From assembly GCA_019915135.1 (NCBI GenBank), contig JAHLMK010000001.1, forward strand, positions 4,340,001 to 4,404,000: a DNA stretch of 64,000 bases, given 5' to 3'. The notes under the pieces were generated by a model, which worked only from the letters and a program-made list of their open reading frames with translations, did no database searches and had not been told where the DNA came from. The position numbers were made by a program, and so were the translations under genes. Numbering within the stretch: the first letter of the stretch is position 1; every line of letters starts with the position of its first letter. Origin of the DNA: Strobilurus pachycystidiatus. Taxonomy: Eukaryota > Basidiomycota > Agaricomycetes > Agaricales > Physalacriaceae. Below are positions 31,475 to 43,934 of this stretch, one piece after another.

Positions 31475-34011
31475 ATGGCAACGGCTGTTACCATGCTTGA
31501 ACCCTTTGATACCCCCATGCTCGACTACCAGGCCGACGACGTTGAGATGGACCCCTCCCACGAGCCGTGGTCCCACCAAATGGACACCGACTTCCAATTT
31601 TCACCGGAAAAATTCGCAGAACACGACAATGTCGAGATCGACATGGACGCATATCCGCAGGACCAGGAGTACGAGATGTCGGACGCGGACGCGGAGTTCG
31701 CTGGGGAGATGGTCGACGTCGAGGAGCTGGAGGGGACGGAGCCCCAGTCTGCCTTTGCGCCCGCCCCAGAGCTCTCCCTGTCCGACGCACCGCCTGCAAT
31801 GGACTACCCTCTGTCCTCGCGCCCGCAGACTCCGTTGCAGCCACTCTCAGACCCCGCTGAATCCGCCGCACCAGAAATTCCCGAAGCGATCACAGTGGCG
31901 CACTCTTATAACTCAGGGTTTGAACCTGAAGCGCAGGAAGAGGCGCCTGCTGCTCCGGAGGTTGTCCTTGCTGATGCCCCTGCTGAGCAAGATCCCTCAC
32001 TTGAACACACCGAAGCTGAAGTACTCAACGACTATGTCGAGCGACCGGCTGATGCTGTAGCCGCAGAGTCAGAGTACTACGGTGATGGTGGCGAGGCCCC
32101 TGCTCCTGAGGCGACCGTCGATGACACAGTCACCGTGACTGAGGCGCCAGTGGTTGAGGCAGAGTACACATACACTGAAGGCGATACTCTCGATGCAGAT
32201 CATGCGGCGGAGCAGGAAGAGCCTTCAGAAGACAAGGATCCCCATGAGATTTCGGATGGCATTTTCATTGAACCGCCTCCTGGTATACTTCTTTCCTTCC
32301 CTGACACGAATCATGGAGACGTCTGTTTGTTCAACCAGTCCAGTCTAGCCTCTTCCTCGTCAGCAGAGCACTCAGAATTCGCGGTTCTTCTGAGCGAACG
32401 ACCCACGCTTTATTACGAACCGCTCACGTCTGTCTTCGAGGCTCTCCGTCAGGATCAATACTTGGCGAATATGACTGACCTTTCTGCGTCCGAACTAGTC
32501 CTAGACGCATTTGAACTGCAGCTTGTCGTTTCTGAGGTAGGCTCGTTCTTTCTCAAGGTTTCGCATCTAATGTTTCATCTTTGCAGGACAATATACACGC
32601 ACGCGAGGTTTCCTTGCACGAGCTCAATCTGATTCATGATGCCTCCGTCGCTACTGGCCCTCTACGACTAAAACTCAGCACCGTGATCCCAAGGTTCATT
32701 CTGCGCTATCGACAACTTCAAGAGGAGGTTTCTCGTCTCCACTTAGACGTAGACGACTTGGCGAACCCTCCAGTAGAGCGTACGTTCATATCGTCATTTT
32801 CCAGAGCCATATTGACTGATATTCCAGAAGATCACACAACGGACAATGTTGCCGAGGAAACCTCGGTTCAAGAACCTGCGCAAGAATTTACCGAAGACCA
32901 ACAGCCCACGGGGGAAGACTCCTACGAAGAAAATCAGCCTGACGAGCAAGAAACACAAGATCAGGAATTTGCGGACGAGAGCGGCGAATACGGTTACGAC
33001 AATGCGGACCCATTCGTTCAAGCTGATGACGAGCAACAACCATCTGTGACTACTGATGCCCTGGACTTCACCGTGGCAGCTGAAGAGTCTCACGAAGACC
33101 CACAAGACGCCGAGGAACACATCTCCTCTGTGCCAGAGATCCAAGTCGAGGAGAATGAAGTCACCGAAGGTCATGTCGTCCGCGAAGAAGGTTTTGATGG
33201 AGAGCCAGATGAGGGGACAGGCGATGGAGGTCAGACATTCGAGTCGAGTGCAGCCACGCCTCTCGCGTCGCAGCTTGCTCTGCCTGCAACTGATTCATCA
33301 CACCTTGACCTTCCACCTCCACCTGAAGACGACGATGACCTGGACGAGCTGGACGATTTAGGTAATGGTGAGCTATATTCTCATCTTCACCGTGTTCATG
33401 CACTAACATACTTTTTCTAGATCAGCAACTTCCCGACGGTCCGGTAGCTGAAACTGACAACAACGCTGAAACTGACCACAACGCGGAGCCCCACGAGGAA
33501 TATGGTACGAAGTTTCCCCTCAACCTAGAGCTTTTCCTCATTTTCATCTCAGACCTTTATTTTGAAGCTACTGAACACGGACCGGTGCAAGAAGAACCCC
33601 AATCTCAAGAAACAGGTAAGACATCCTTCATATATGCATTGCGACCGTGTACTCAACTTCAAGCGTTTTCAGAACAACCTTTGGAAGAAACACAATCACT
33701 TGAAGAGCAAGACTATGAAGGATCTCTAAAAGCCGACGATGAAAACTGGGCCGACGAGGCTGACGAGTACAGTGAAGAGCATGACGACGAGGTGGCTTGG
33801 GATGATTTGGACCCGGACACGGCCTCAAACGAGAGTTCAGTCACCTTGGAAAGCAGAAGCTCGAAGAGATCCTTTGACGAGATGGAAGAATTCTTGGAGT
33901 CCGAAGATTTGAACATAGCACCTGGCTCTCCCGGTACGTTTCTTGCCGTAACCTTGCCATGCAATGCTGACTGCTTCCTCAGATTCTAAAAGAGCTCGCG
34001 TCGAAACATGA
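31475..34011 (+). CDS. Large acidic, mostly disordered protein with a conserved core
   Basis: Starts MATAVTMLEPFDTPMLDYQA. Long Glu/Asp/Pro/Ala-rich stretches surround a folded-looking core at about residues 255-420: SDGIFIEPPPGILLSFP, LLSERPTLYYEPLTSVFEAL, ELVLDAFELQLVVSE, VSLHELNLIHDASVATGPLR and FILRYRQLQEEVSRL. The C-terminus is short and basic (DSKRARVET*), reached after small exons with introns near 32537, 33368, 33506, 33615 and 33935; SKRAR could serve as a nuclear signal. I do not recognise the family. The conserved core in an acidic frame suggests a nuclear scaffold or chromatin/transcription factor, but that is inference only. Confidence 0.65.
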
Positions 34012-34376
34012 GTTCAAGTCGAGCGACATACGAGACTTGGACCCGCGTCCATATCTCATCTGCTCGACTCATATCAGGCTAGGTTCATCCCCTTCTTCTG
34101 ACCTTTTTCCAGACAACATTATGCTTCATTTAATTTGGCCTCAACTTCTACTAACTTTGCAGCCTCACACCGACATCAGCGATGAATTGGGAGTCGACTT
34201 GAGATTAGTTAGTTTTTACTTGTTGCGGCAGATGCCGATATGTCCCACCACGGCAAAAAAAATCAATGTGAATAAATTTGACTCCTGCCGTCACGTCGTG
34301 AAATGAATCTATGAGGCGTCTCAATGCCAATCAGTACTTGACCTGCTCTTAACCTTACATCGTAACCACCACCACC
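34012..34376. other. Intergenic region
   Basis: 3' region of the acidic-protein gene and promoter of RPC82. The start of RPC82 has a CACCACCACCATGG context. No gene seen. Confidence 0.4.
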
Positions 34377-36516
34377 ATGGCCGACGCCCATACCTCAAGA
34401 CTGTGCGTCCAGATAATTCATTCTCACTTTGGCGCCCTGACAGCAGTGAGCAGCAAGTTTCTGGTCTCTGTCCTCCTCTTTTTTACGTCTTTTTCTGTCT
34501 GCTAGAAGGTCGCATCGGTGCTCCTCACGCGTGGCCGGCTGACACTGCCCAGCCTCGTCCGCTTCTCCGGCCTCAAGCCCCGGACAGTGCGCGCCGCGGT
34601 GCTCGTCCTCGTCCAGCACAATCTCCTTTGGCATGCAACGATCGAGAGGGAAGGCGAAGGGCTCGAGGTCAATGTCGAGGAGTGCTTGATGAGGCTGAGG
34701 TTCGGGAAATATGTGTCCGTGGCGGAAAACTTGTTTGGAGACCCGGTGCGTGCAATCATCATCGCTGAGCGTTGGGTCGACTGACCTCTTGCCAGGGTAG
34801 AGATATCATCCAGCTAATTCTGGATCACGGGAAGCTTCGCTCGAGTGATATCCTCCGCCTGCTGCCACCTAGGGACCACAAAGGTCCGCCTCTTCATCCT
34901 CCTGCCTCCTTGAACACCCTTGACGCGAAATCAGGAACCACGGTGTACTCCCAGGCCCTCTATAAGCTTGTGGAATCGACGTACCTCAAGCCGTCAACGT
35001 TGCTATCACACGAATCCCCTCGCGACAAGATGATCAAGTACGAGGCGGAGGAAAAAGCCAAGATCTCGGGAATACCGACGGGGAAACAGATCCGCGAGGC
35101 GAAGGAGACCGCACAGGCGAAACTGAAGCGCGAGGAGGAGGAGGCTGAGAGTGTCGGGATTGTGAGTAAGTTGACTTCAAAAGCGAAAGCCAACCAACAC
35201 ATTTCTCTGTTTAGAAACGAAAAGCTAAAGACCAGTCGTCTCAACGGCCTTCCAAGGTAACAATCCCCTTCACGATGCTACTACGACTTATTCAAGTTGT
35301 AGAAGCGCAAGACCGATGACGACGGTTTGTTGGACGTATGTGATGGCCTTTGTCTCTCCTTCTTCCCTACTCATTTCGGATCCTAGGAATCGGTTTATTT
35401 CCGAATCAACTTCGATAAATTCAACATCCATCTTCGTAATTCCGTGAGTACGTACCCCTGCTCCATGTACTTCGTCTGAACGGCCTTCAGTTGATCGAAA
35501 GAGCCGTCAGAGAGCGCTATAACGACAGCGCAGCTCTTGTCATCAAGGCCGCTTTGAAAGTAACCGAAGCCTCTCAGCGCAACCTGGAGGACGTCAGGAC
35601 AGGTTAGTGCGCTGTCGTCTCTTGCCCACAGTCATCTCAACGTAGCAAATGTAGATCCAATATCCGTTGCCAACATCGCGCAACAGGTGTCCGAAGATGA
35701 TGATCTTTCCATCGGTCTGGCGTATTCGTCCAAGACGAAAGTATCCAATACCAAATGCATCAAGGAATACCTCGGTATACTGTCCAGCGCAGACAATCCT
35801 ACGACGGAGGGTCGTGCGGTCGCGTTCCTCTCGTACGATGCCCCCAAAGTTCAGGTCGAATTTGACATCATATCCAAGCGACTGCGACGCAACGTTTTAG
35901 AGGCTATCACACGAGAGCGGCATGGGCCAGAAGGGGTTCGTATTGTAAGATTACTGTTACTGGAGGGTAAAATGGAAGAAAAACAGGTTTGGATTGAAAG
36001 TTCTGCACCTTTATCACTATATCTCATTTCTAACGACAGATAGCCAATGTGGCGATGATGCCCGCGAAGGCGGTACGCCCATTGCTGTCCGCATTGGCGT
36101 CGGATTCTATCATCAGCACGTCTGAAGTTCCGAAGACTTCGGATCGTAATCCGACTCGTACATTCTACTTGTGGTACGTTGATTCCTCTGATGATACTTG
36201 CCGCCCTTGACACCTCTATAGGTATGTCGACCTGGCGAAGGCTTATTCTGTGATCCTGGGTCACCTGTATAAAACACTGTATAACATCAGTCTACGGCGG
36301 CAGACTGAGAGGGAGGAGCCCATGGTCAAGGCCGTGATGGAGAAGCGCGAGCGTAGCGATGTCAAGCTCGACGAGAGTCTGCTCTCAAGTCTGGATCGCG
36401 ATATCATCGAGGCTTGGGAGCAAAAGGAGGAGCGCCTAACTGTGCTAGAGATGCGTGTCGAGGAGTCTGTATTTGTCCTACGGGATCTGAAGGTCATCGG
36501 AATAGACAACGATTGA
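34377..36516 (+). CDS. RPC82: RNA polymerase III subunit RPC82 (RPC3)
   Basis: Starts MADAHTSRLCVQIIHSHFGA at 34377. The extended winged-helix tandem array is recognisable: LLTRGRLTLPSLVRFSGLKP, VRAAVLVLVQHNLLWHA, FGKYVSVAENLFGDPGRDII, QLILDHGKLRSSDILRLL, then ALYKLVESTYLKP. A charged linker (EAKETAQAKLKREEEE) precedes the later domains (YFRINFDKFNIHLRN, FYLWYVDLAKAYSVI). It ends with a coiled-coil segment (WEQKEERLTVLEMRVEESV). RPC82 forms the Pol III-specific RPC82-34-31 subcomplex for promoter opening and TFIIIB contact. About ten introns. The initial intron after LTA is 60 nt and pyrimidine-rich. Confidence 0.93.
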
Positions 36517-37040
36517 GCATTTGGCCGAGGAAATCGTGTCGTTGCTGCTTCAGCTGCTCCAAGATGAACTCTATTCTATCTCGGCTTCGATTCTGTCATT
36601 CACGCCGTACTTGGGGGGTTCAACCAATGGTATGCGTGTTCACTGCCGTCAAAGCACAGCTGTAAGCATTGTTGAATTTATGAGATTGAAGCATTGCTAG
36701 GCCAGGAGCACAACATTCCTTCGATGGTAATGGCCGAACAAAGACATAAGTTCTGATCTTGGGCACAATGTGGCGCTGCAAATTCGACGTCCGGCGTTCA
36801 TCTTGACTGGATACGCCCCAGTCAGACTGTATGAAAGCAAGCATTGCCTCCTGGTCACTCCTCTGAGGCAGCACCATGAATTCACGGTTCTTTCAATCTA
36901 CGTGGATGAGCGATCTGCGATCATTTCGATCAGCGCCACTCAATCATGTTCAGAGGCCCAAGCTTCTTTGTTGTTCTTCATCCTGACTTCGAACCACCAA
37001 CAGTGCCACTCAATCGCCCTTTTCCGAGGAACCATCCGCA
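36517..37040. other. Intergenic region upstream of SET gene A
   Basis: Promoter of the first SET gene. The segment AGAGGCCCAAGCTTCT at 36952 recurs at 38958 before SET gene B, so the promoter was part of the duplication. No other gene seen. Confidence 0.5.
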
Positions 37041-38450
37041 ATGCAGAAAGTGCACACAATGTCTCTCGAGCCTTTCGAGGCATATGATTCTAGCAGTACG
37101 TCCTGCTGGAGGTGGGGTCCTTGAACCACTGACAAACGCGCCACTTTAGAAGCCACAAAACTCAAAGAGAACTACGACATGGTTCCAATATCGGGCCCTA
37201 TGGAACTAGAACATAGGAACAATCCCAATGCCTTTGTGCAGACGACCCTGCCAAAGCTGGACGCGACGCCCGGTGGCTGGGCGCATTGTTTCCTCTCGAT
37301 GCCAGTCAGGCGCTTTCTGACGACGTATCCTGGATTCCCCTCCGAACCAGTTCAGCCCCCCAAGCCAGTCTTCACTTTGGCCCCCTCAAAGCTTGGAGGA
37401 ATCGGGATGTTCGCGACACAGAACATCATGCAAGGAGATCTTATCTTGTCCGAGCGTCCTCTCGTTGTTGTTCCGACTGCGATGCCGACATTGGCAACCG
37501 ACAACAAGATCGACCCAGACTCGGACGAGGGCAGACGCATCGCGTTGCATTCTGTTGAAATACTCGTTGAGAACCTTTTGGACCGCGCCACTCCCCAAGA
37601 AAAGAAGGCGTTCAAATCGTTGCACAATAGTCACAAGCTTGACGGCAGTGGCCCGTTGACGGGCATTCTCAGAACAAACGGCTATGGTATCGACGGTATA
37701 AAGGTACCAGGTAAAGAGATACGTTCAAGATTTAGACCTATGTATTCACGTCGATCTCAGGTCAAGAGGGCCAAGCGAGCGTGTATTCCGGTGTGTTCTT
37801 ACAGCTCTCTCGCATCAACTCCAGGTCTGTCAAGATTCATCATCCTTTGAACATTTGTTCTAACTTCTAAGAATCTGTTTAGTTGCGGGCCCAACTCCAC
37901 GCGCAACATGCACCTGCCCTCTCTTTCCATGCGTCTATACGCCTGCAGAGATATTGCCAAAGGCGAAGAAATCACCATCATTTATGATGCGGCCTGGGAA
38001 ACTACTGCAGAACGCCACATGCGGCAAAGGCTTTACGACTTCCAATGCAGCTGCCCACATTGCACCGACTCTGCAGAATCCGACCGCCGCCGTGCCCATA
38101 TCCAGAGTTACTACCTTCCCGAAGCTGTCAAGATGCGACTCGCCATCTTGACGGAGGGCGACACCTCTAGTGGATTCACCAACGATGTTCTGATGCGGGA
38201 TATTGGATATGGGCTACGTTTATTCGAGGAAGAAAGGTTGGAGTACCTGGGCGCGTACCCCATATTCCTTTGGTACGTGTGCGCTGTTTTGAACGCACTC
38301 GGTACGGAGCAGGCGAGGTTCGAGAAGTATGCCCTGCTCATGATCAAGTTCTGGATTATGACAAATGGGACAAACGTTGGGAAGATGATGGAGCGGTTCA
38401 AGGAGGTGATAATTCCTCTGCACGGTATCAGGCGCGAGCGCGATCTTTGA
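37041..38450 (+). CDS. SET-domain protein A, SMYD-like, altered NHSC motif
   Basis: Exons 37041-37095, 37150-37710, 37761-37824, 37883-38450; 415 residues. Conserved SET blocks: KLGGIGMFATQNIMQGDLIL (N-terminal SET), YSGVFLQLSRIN, CGPNSTRNMHL, KGEEITIIYDAAW (catalytic Tyr region), and a cysteine-rich post-SET segment (FQCSCPHCTDSAESDRRR), followed by a helical C-terminal part. This is the SMYD/SET-fusion type common in Agaricomycetes. Splicing gives RIN-SS-CGPN where almost all SET proteins have N-H-S-C-x-P-N: the His is replaced by Ser (AACTCCAG/T TGC). That residue sits in the SAM/lysine pocket, so activity may be changed or lost. Tandem duplicate of gene B, about 2 kb apart, same strand. 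Confidence 0.88.
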
Positions 38451-39050
38451 GTAATGACTCTTCATCTTGTACATCACTTATTGCCGGACAATTAGTGTCG
38501 AAGTTATACCAGACGTAGTTACACCTGGGTCAAGTGACATTATCATAATCAACAGGAAGCTTGTTTGTGAGTTGGACCACTGGTAACTGATCCTTTGCTC
38601 GTCAGCGCGTCAGCAATCGGTTGGATCACCAATGCTGTCTTGCCGGCGGCAATCCACCATTACGTACCGAGCCCTGTACATGAAGATTCGGATCTCACAC
38701 ATCAGCTTTCACCAACACGACGACTTAGGTGGTATTACTATCTTCTAATTGCCACAGGACGTGAGTAAGACTGAAGCTGCTGCCTTCCTGACTTGGCGCC
38801 ACCAATATCCGTTGACTTGAACTGGAGAAAGTTCGGAGCAACAAGCAGGCGCTAAACATTCTCTAAATGACTTCTTACTGGCCTCATGGCTTCACTGGTA
38901 TCTGGTTCTCAAGCCGCTTTGTCTAGATGCAGGATCAGCGCTCTATCAGGTGACTTGAGAGGCCCAAGCTTCTCAAACTTTGTCGCCCTCTTCCTGGCTT
39001 CGAACCGTCAGTAGTGTCACTTAGGCTGCTCTTACCGGAAACAAGACGTA
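38451..39050. other. Intergenic region between the two SET genes
   Basis: Promoter of gene B, with a 16-bp block at 38958-38973 identical to 36952-36967 before gene A and further scattered matches. No gene seen. Confidence 0.5.
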
Positions 39051-40422
39051 ATGCAGGGAACGTTCTGCGAGCCTTTTGAGGTGTATGATCCCAGCAGTAC
39101 GTCCAGTCGAACGTGGAATCAATCATAGAGCCACTCACGAAAGCGCCACTTCAGAAGCCGGGAACTATAAGCTAAACTACGAGTGCCCGTCGGGGCGCGA
39201 AAACGACGACTATGTATATGTGCAAACGACCCTACCAAAGCTGGACAAGACGCACAGCTGGGCGCACTGTATCCTCTCGATGCCAGCCATGCGCTTCCTG
39301 ACGACGTATCCTGGATACCCATCCGAGCCTATCCAGCCCAATCAGACAGCCTTCACTATAGCCGCGTCAAAGCTTGGAGGGCTTGGGATGATCGCGACGC
39401 GTAACATTGCTCAAGGAGATCTCATCCTGTCGGAGCGTCCGCTCCTCATCATGCCAGCTGCAGCGCACAGCTTCGCAGACACGAGCGGCCTAGATCCAGA
39501 TTCGGACGAGTACAAACGCGCTACGTTCCACTCTGCTGAGCTATCCATCGAGGACCTTTTGGACCGTGCCACTCCCGAGGAGAAGAGGGCGTACAAATCG
39601 TTGCACAACAGTTACAAGCTTGACGGGAGTGGGCCGTTGTTGGGCGTTAGCAGGACCAATGGGTATTCGATCGATGGTTTGCACGAACCAGGTAAAGCAG
39701 TATCTTTCAAACCTTGACTTCGCTGTTTGTATTTACGTATCACAGGTAAAGAGGGTGCAGTGGGCGCGTATTCTGGCGTGTTTCTCCTAATCTCTCGCAT
39801 GAATCATAGGTGTGTTCCCATCCCACATCCCGCCGGTCCAACTCATTCTCATGAAATCAATGAATCTAGTTGCGGTCCCAACGCTATGCGCCACATGCAC
39901 CTACCCTCTCTCTCCATGCGTATCTACGCCTCCAAAGACATTGCCAAAGGCGAAGAAATTACCATCATCTACGATGCCGTCTGGGAAACCACCGCCGCAC
40001 GCCGCGCGCGGCAAGTTCCTTATGCCTTCCGATGCCGCTGCGCACTCTGCACCGACTCTGCAGCATCCGACCGCCGCCGAGCCCGAATTCAGAAATACTA
40101 CCTTCCGGAACAGGTGATGCCGCGACTTGCTGCATTGACCCGGCCCGGAGGCCATACCCCGAACGAAGCGTTGATGCGGGATATCGACGACGGGCTCCGT
40201 CTGTTCGAGGAAGAGGGGCTGGAGTACCTCTATGCGTATCCCATGTTCCTGTGGTACGTGTGCGCTGTTCTGAACGCACTCGGTGAGGATGAGGCGAGGT
40301 TCAGGAAGTACGCTCTCCTCTTGATCAAGTTCTGGATCATGAGTGGGACCAATGTTGGGAAGATGATGGAACGCTTCAAGGAGGTTATAGTTCCTCTGCA
40401 TGGCATTCGGCGCGATCTTTGA
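39051..40422 (+). CDS. SET-domain protein B, SMYD-like
   Basis: Exons 39051-39096, 39155-39691, 39746-39809, 39870-40422; 399 residues. Blocks: KLGGLGMIATRNIAQGDLIL, YSGVFLLISRMNHSCGPNAM with the canonical NHSCGPN intact, KGEEITIIYDAVW, and a post-SET cysteine stretch (FRCRCALCTDSAASDRRR). The C-terminal helical block FLWYVCAVLNALGEDEARF is nearly identical to gene A. Intron positions and phases match gene A exactly, so the pair arose by tandem duplication after the introns were in place. A lysine methyltransferase activity is plausible; the target is unknown. Confidence 0.9.
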
Positions 40423-40826
40423 CTGATTTTCTCATCTTGTACAAAATTATCTTTGGCCGTTTATTAGTGGCAGTTGTACCAATACTGAAGGACTAATTGT
40501 TTACTCCTGGGAGCGGAAGACCAGAACGATCGCGACAGAATGCATCGAGGACTCGTGGCCTGTCAGATAAATCCATCTGCGCGAGGGAGGATCAAACCTC
40601 GAGGAGATCGCCAAACGAGTGCAGACAGACTGAGTCGGTTCTTCGAACGACGATACTCAAGGCCAACCATGAGTATGCACGATTGTAAGTAAACGTCAGA
40701 CATGGTGCTGATATTCGTACAGCAATGCTAAATGTAGGTATGTATCCAATGTACAACGGTTCTGTGATGCATTAGGTATAGTAGCACAAATAATACACTT
40801 CTCTTTTGAGTTAAATACTACACCCC
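40423..40826. other. Convergent 3' region (SET B / PCK1)
   Basis: 3' ends of two converging genes. Nothing else is seen. Confidence 0.45.
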
Positions 40827-42730
40827 TCACGCAGTCGAAGGTCCCGCCAAGCGCACCTTCTGATCAACGTCCTTCTCATAAAGCGCGAACGCCTTCTTGA
40901 ACATCCCCGCCAACTTATTCACCTCGCGCTTGAACGCCTCCTTGTCCTTCCACGCCAGCTCGGGGTTCAGCAGCTCCCGGGGGACACCCTCCACCGCCGT
41001 GGGGATCGACAGCCCAAACGTGCCAAAGTTCTCAAACTCGGCCTTCGCGAGGGACCCGTTGTGCACGGCGTCGACGATGAGGCGCGTGTACTTGAGCGGG
41101 CAGCGCTTGCCGGAGCCGAACTTGCCGCCCGTCCAGCCGGTGTTGATGAGGTAGCAGTCGACGTTGTGCTTCGACATGCGCTCGGCGAGCATCTCGGCGT
41201 AGCGGCCGGGGTGGAGAACGATGAACGGTGCGGAGTAGCAGGTGGAGAAGGTGGGTATGGGCTCGAGGACGCCGTCTTCGGTTCCGGGAGTCTTGGAGGT
41301 GTAGCCAGCCAGGAAGTGGTAGGAGGCCTGCTCGGGAGTGAGCTTGGACACGGGAGGAAGCACACCGAAGGCGTCGCAGGTGAGCATGATGATGTTTGAG
41401 GGTTGACGGTCAACGACACAAGGGATCTTGGCGTTGGGGATGAACTCGATAGGGTAGGCGCAACGAGTGTTTTCGGTGATGGACACGTCGTCGTAATCCG
41501 GAGCGCGGGTCATGGGGTTGTAGACGACGTTCTCGAGGATAGAGCCATAGCGGATGGCGTTGAAGATTTCGGGTTCCTTCTCAGCGGAGAGGTTGATGGT
41601 CTTGGCGTAGCAACCACCTTCGATGTTGAAAACACCAGTGTCGGACCAAACGTGCTCATCGTCACCGATGAGGAGGCGGTTGGGGTCGGCGGAGAGAGTG
41701 GTCTTGCCAGTTCCGGAGAGACCAAAGAAAAGAGTAACGTCGTTGTCCTTGATGCCGACGTTGGCGGAGGAGTGGAGGGACAGCTGGTTAAACCTGACGG
41801 GCTGAAGGTAGTGCATGACGGAGAAGACACCCTTCTTCATCTCGCCAGCGTACTCCGTACCGAGGATGACCATCTCCATGCGCTTGAAGTTGATCTCAAC
41901 GGAGGTAGTTGAGGACATGCCCTTGGTGAAGCGGTTGGCGGGGAACTGGCCAGCATTGTAGATGATGAAGTCCGGCTCGCCAAAGTCAGCAAGCTGTTCC
42001 TCAGTTGGGCGAATAAGCATGTTGTTCTGTAAATGGGTATGAGTATTGATTATTGACTCCGTACGAGAAATGACGTACCATGAAGAGCGCATGGTATGCA
42101 CGGGCGCAAATGACACGGACTTTGATCCTGTACTTGGGATCCCACTAAAAGTATGACATGTTAGATTGATGGATAAGAATGTCGAAAGTGGAGTGCATAC
42201 GCCAGCAAAACCGTCGAAAACGTAGACGTTATCGCGGGTGTTGAGATAATCGATGGCGCGCTCGCGGTTAATTTCAAAGGTGTCTAGACTGCACGTTAGG
42301 ACGCGTAGGAGAGCGACGATCATGATGACATACGCTCGTCCATCTTGATGTTGACAGATCCCCACCAGATATCGTCCTTGGAGGTCTCTTCGTAGACAAT
42401 GCGCTTGTCTTTTGGTGAACGGCCGGTCTTCTTGCCGGAAAAGTTGATGAGGGCTCCCGAGGAGGAGATGATGGCACCCTCGTTGCGGATGGCATCTTCG
42501 TAGAGAAGCGCAACAGGAGCGTTGCGCTTGATTTGTATCCGATCCATGTCGAAGCCAGCTTGGGAGAAGTAGTCGAGGTCCTTGCCAATCACTGCAGAAA
42601 TTGTCAGATAAAATCGTTAGAAAGCTAGAAGACAGGACGCACAGTTCCCAAACTGCTCAGAGTCGAATGCCTGGGCATAGTTCTTGTGGAGGATATGGGG
42701 GGTGACATAGGGCGTGTGATGGGGGGCCAT
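40827..42730 (-). CDS. PCK1: Phosphoenolpyruvate carboxykinase (ATP)
   Basis: Starts [20 protein letters not shown] at 42730. Characteristic blocks: [60 protein letters not shown], the P-loop [28 protein letters not shown] (kinase-2 and metal site), [16 protein letters not shown] and [20 protein letters not shown]. These place it in the ATP-dependent (yeast-type) family; it converts oxaloacetate plus ATP to phosphoenolpyruvate in the cytosol for gluconeogenesis. Five introns near the 5' half; the last 1100 coding bases are uninterrupted. A TATAAAG at 42821-42815 lies about 85 nt before the ATG, as expected for a highly regulated gene. Confidence 0.96.
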
Positions 42731-42814
42731 GGCTGGACAGCGGATGCGGGCAGGTGGTGGTGGTAAGAGGCGAAGGTGTGGGGGTATGGGGCGGTGTCTC
42801 GGAGGACAGGCCGA

Positions 42815-42821
42815 CTTTATA
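42815..42821 (-). promoter_or_regulatory. PCK1: PCK1 TATA box candidate
   Basis: TATAAAG on the minus strand, about 85 nt upstream of the ATG. Distance and sequence are typical of a strong, regulated promoter. Confidence 0.55.
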
Positions 42822-43934
42822 GAGGCGAGCCAACTGATCAGCCGCTTGGAGCTCATCCCTCGTTTCCCCGAAAAGGAGGAGAGCCCCTGCCTGCGAGCCA
42901 ATTAGCTGTCCGCTTTCTGTCCCGCTATGGCAATGGTCGTCTGAGGAAACAACTCCTCCGGGATTTCCCGACCGGTCCCCCGCCGGAGAGTCCTTTTTCC
43001 ATCTGAATGCGGGGAGCACAGCTGATTTCTCTCACCCACGGTTCTATCTGAATCGCGCGCATCCATCTGGCGAAATGCACGCCGTCTGTGAGCGAGACCC
43101 TTCTGTGCGACTCGGATCTTGTGCCACAGCTTTCGTTGTCAATGGCACAGTCACGCACCACTTCCACTAAAACAAACATGCAAACAGCCTTTCCCCGTGA
43201 AGACCCGTTCCTGTGTCCCGCTGTCGGTTATCTCATCCATCTCCCAGATACCATCAGGGAATCACAGGATCACCCACCGGTCCGCGATGGCTCTCAGGCC
43301 CTTCAACGAACGGGGAGCCTTGTCCCGCGTCATTTACCCACGAATGTATCCCGCAAAGGCCTCTTTGATAACTAGTAAGTATTGAAGAAAGCTGGTCGAG
43401 ACTTCTTACAAGTTACACCAACCTAAGTATGTCTTCTTTATGCGTCATAACTTGCGAGACGAGCTTCTTTCATCCCGTTCCGGCCCTGTGCCAAGCTGCT
43501 CTCACATATGGAACTATGGATGGATCAGGTCTGGATAATGGAGGAGGAACGAGTATCATGATTCCGGATCGCGTTTTCTCCGCAACGCGGGGTGCTCTCC
43601 TCTCTCGCAGAGCCTAATTTACATCAAGAAGCCTGCAGTGGAGAGTTCTGCTACCATGCTGCATAATGATTCTCAAGACGCGTCGTTCGCGTAAGTCAAC
43701 GCGAAAGGAGATCGCAGAAGATCGCCAATCATGTACGCAACTTCTTCTATCAGCATTGCCAAGTTGGCTTGAAAGGAAGCAAGGACGCGCCAGCCGCCCT
43801 AGAATTGCTACACGTACGCGCCTTTTCCTTTCATCTCTCAGGCGGCTCTCCTGAGTGATCCATGACTATGCAGAATGAATGTGGGCTCTGCAAATGGCCG
43901 GACATGTGTAGGTTCCCCGCATCTACATACTGCA
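42822..43934. other. PCK1 upstream region and gene-poor stretch
   Basis: The first few hundred bases are expected to be the PCK1 promoter (GC-rich blocks such as CCCGCCGGAG near 42973). Open frames such as 43088-43375 lack domains and consistent splicing. No gene supported. Confidence 0.45.

Noticed and set aside
41403..41912. Open frame antisense to PCK1
   Set aside because: Shadow of strongly biased codons in a highly conserved enzyme; no homology of its own.
43088..43375. 95-codon frame upstream of PCK1
   Set aside because: No domain, no splice continuation and location in the probable promoter region of PCK1.
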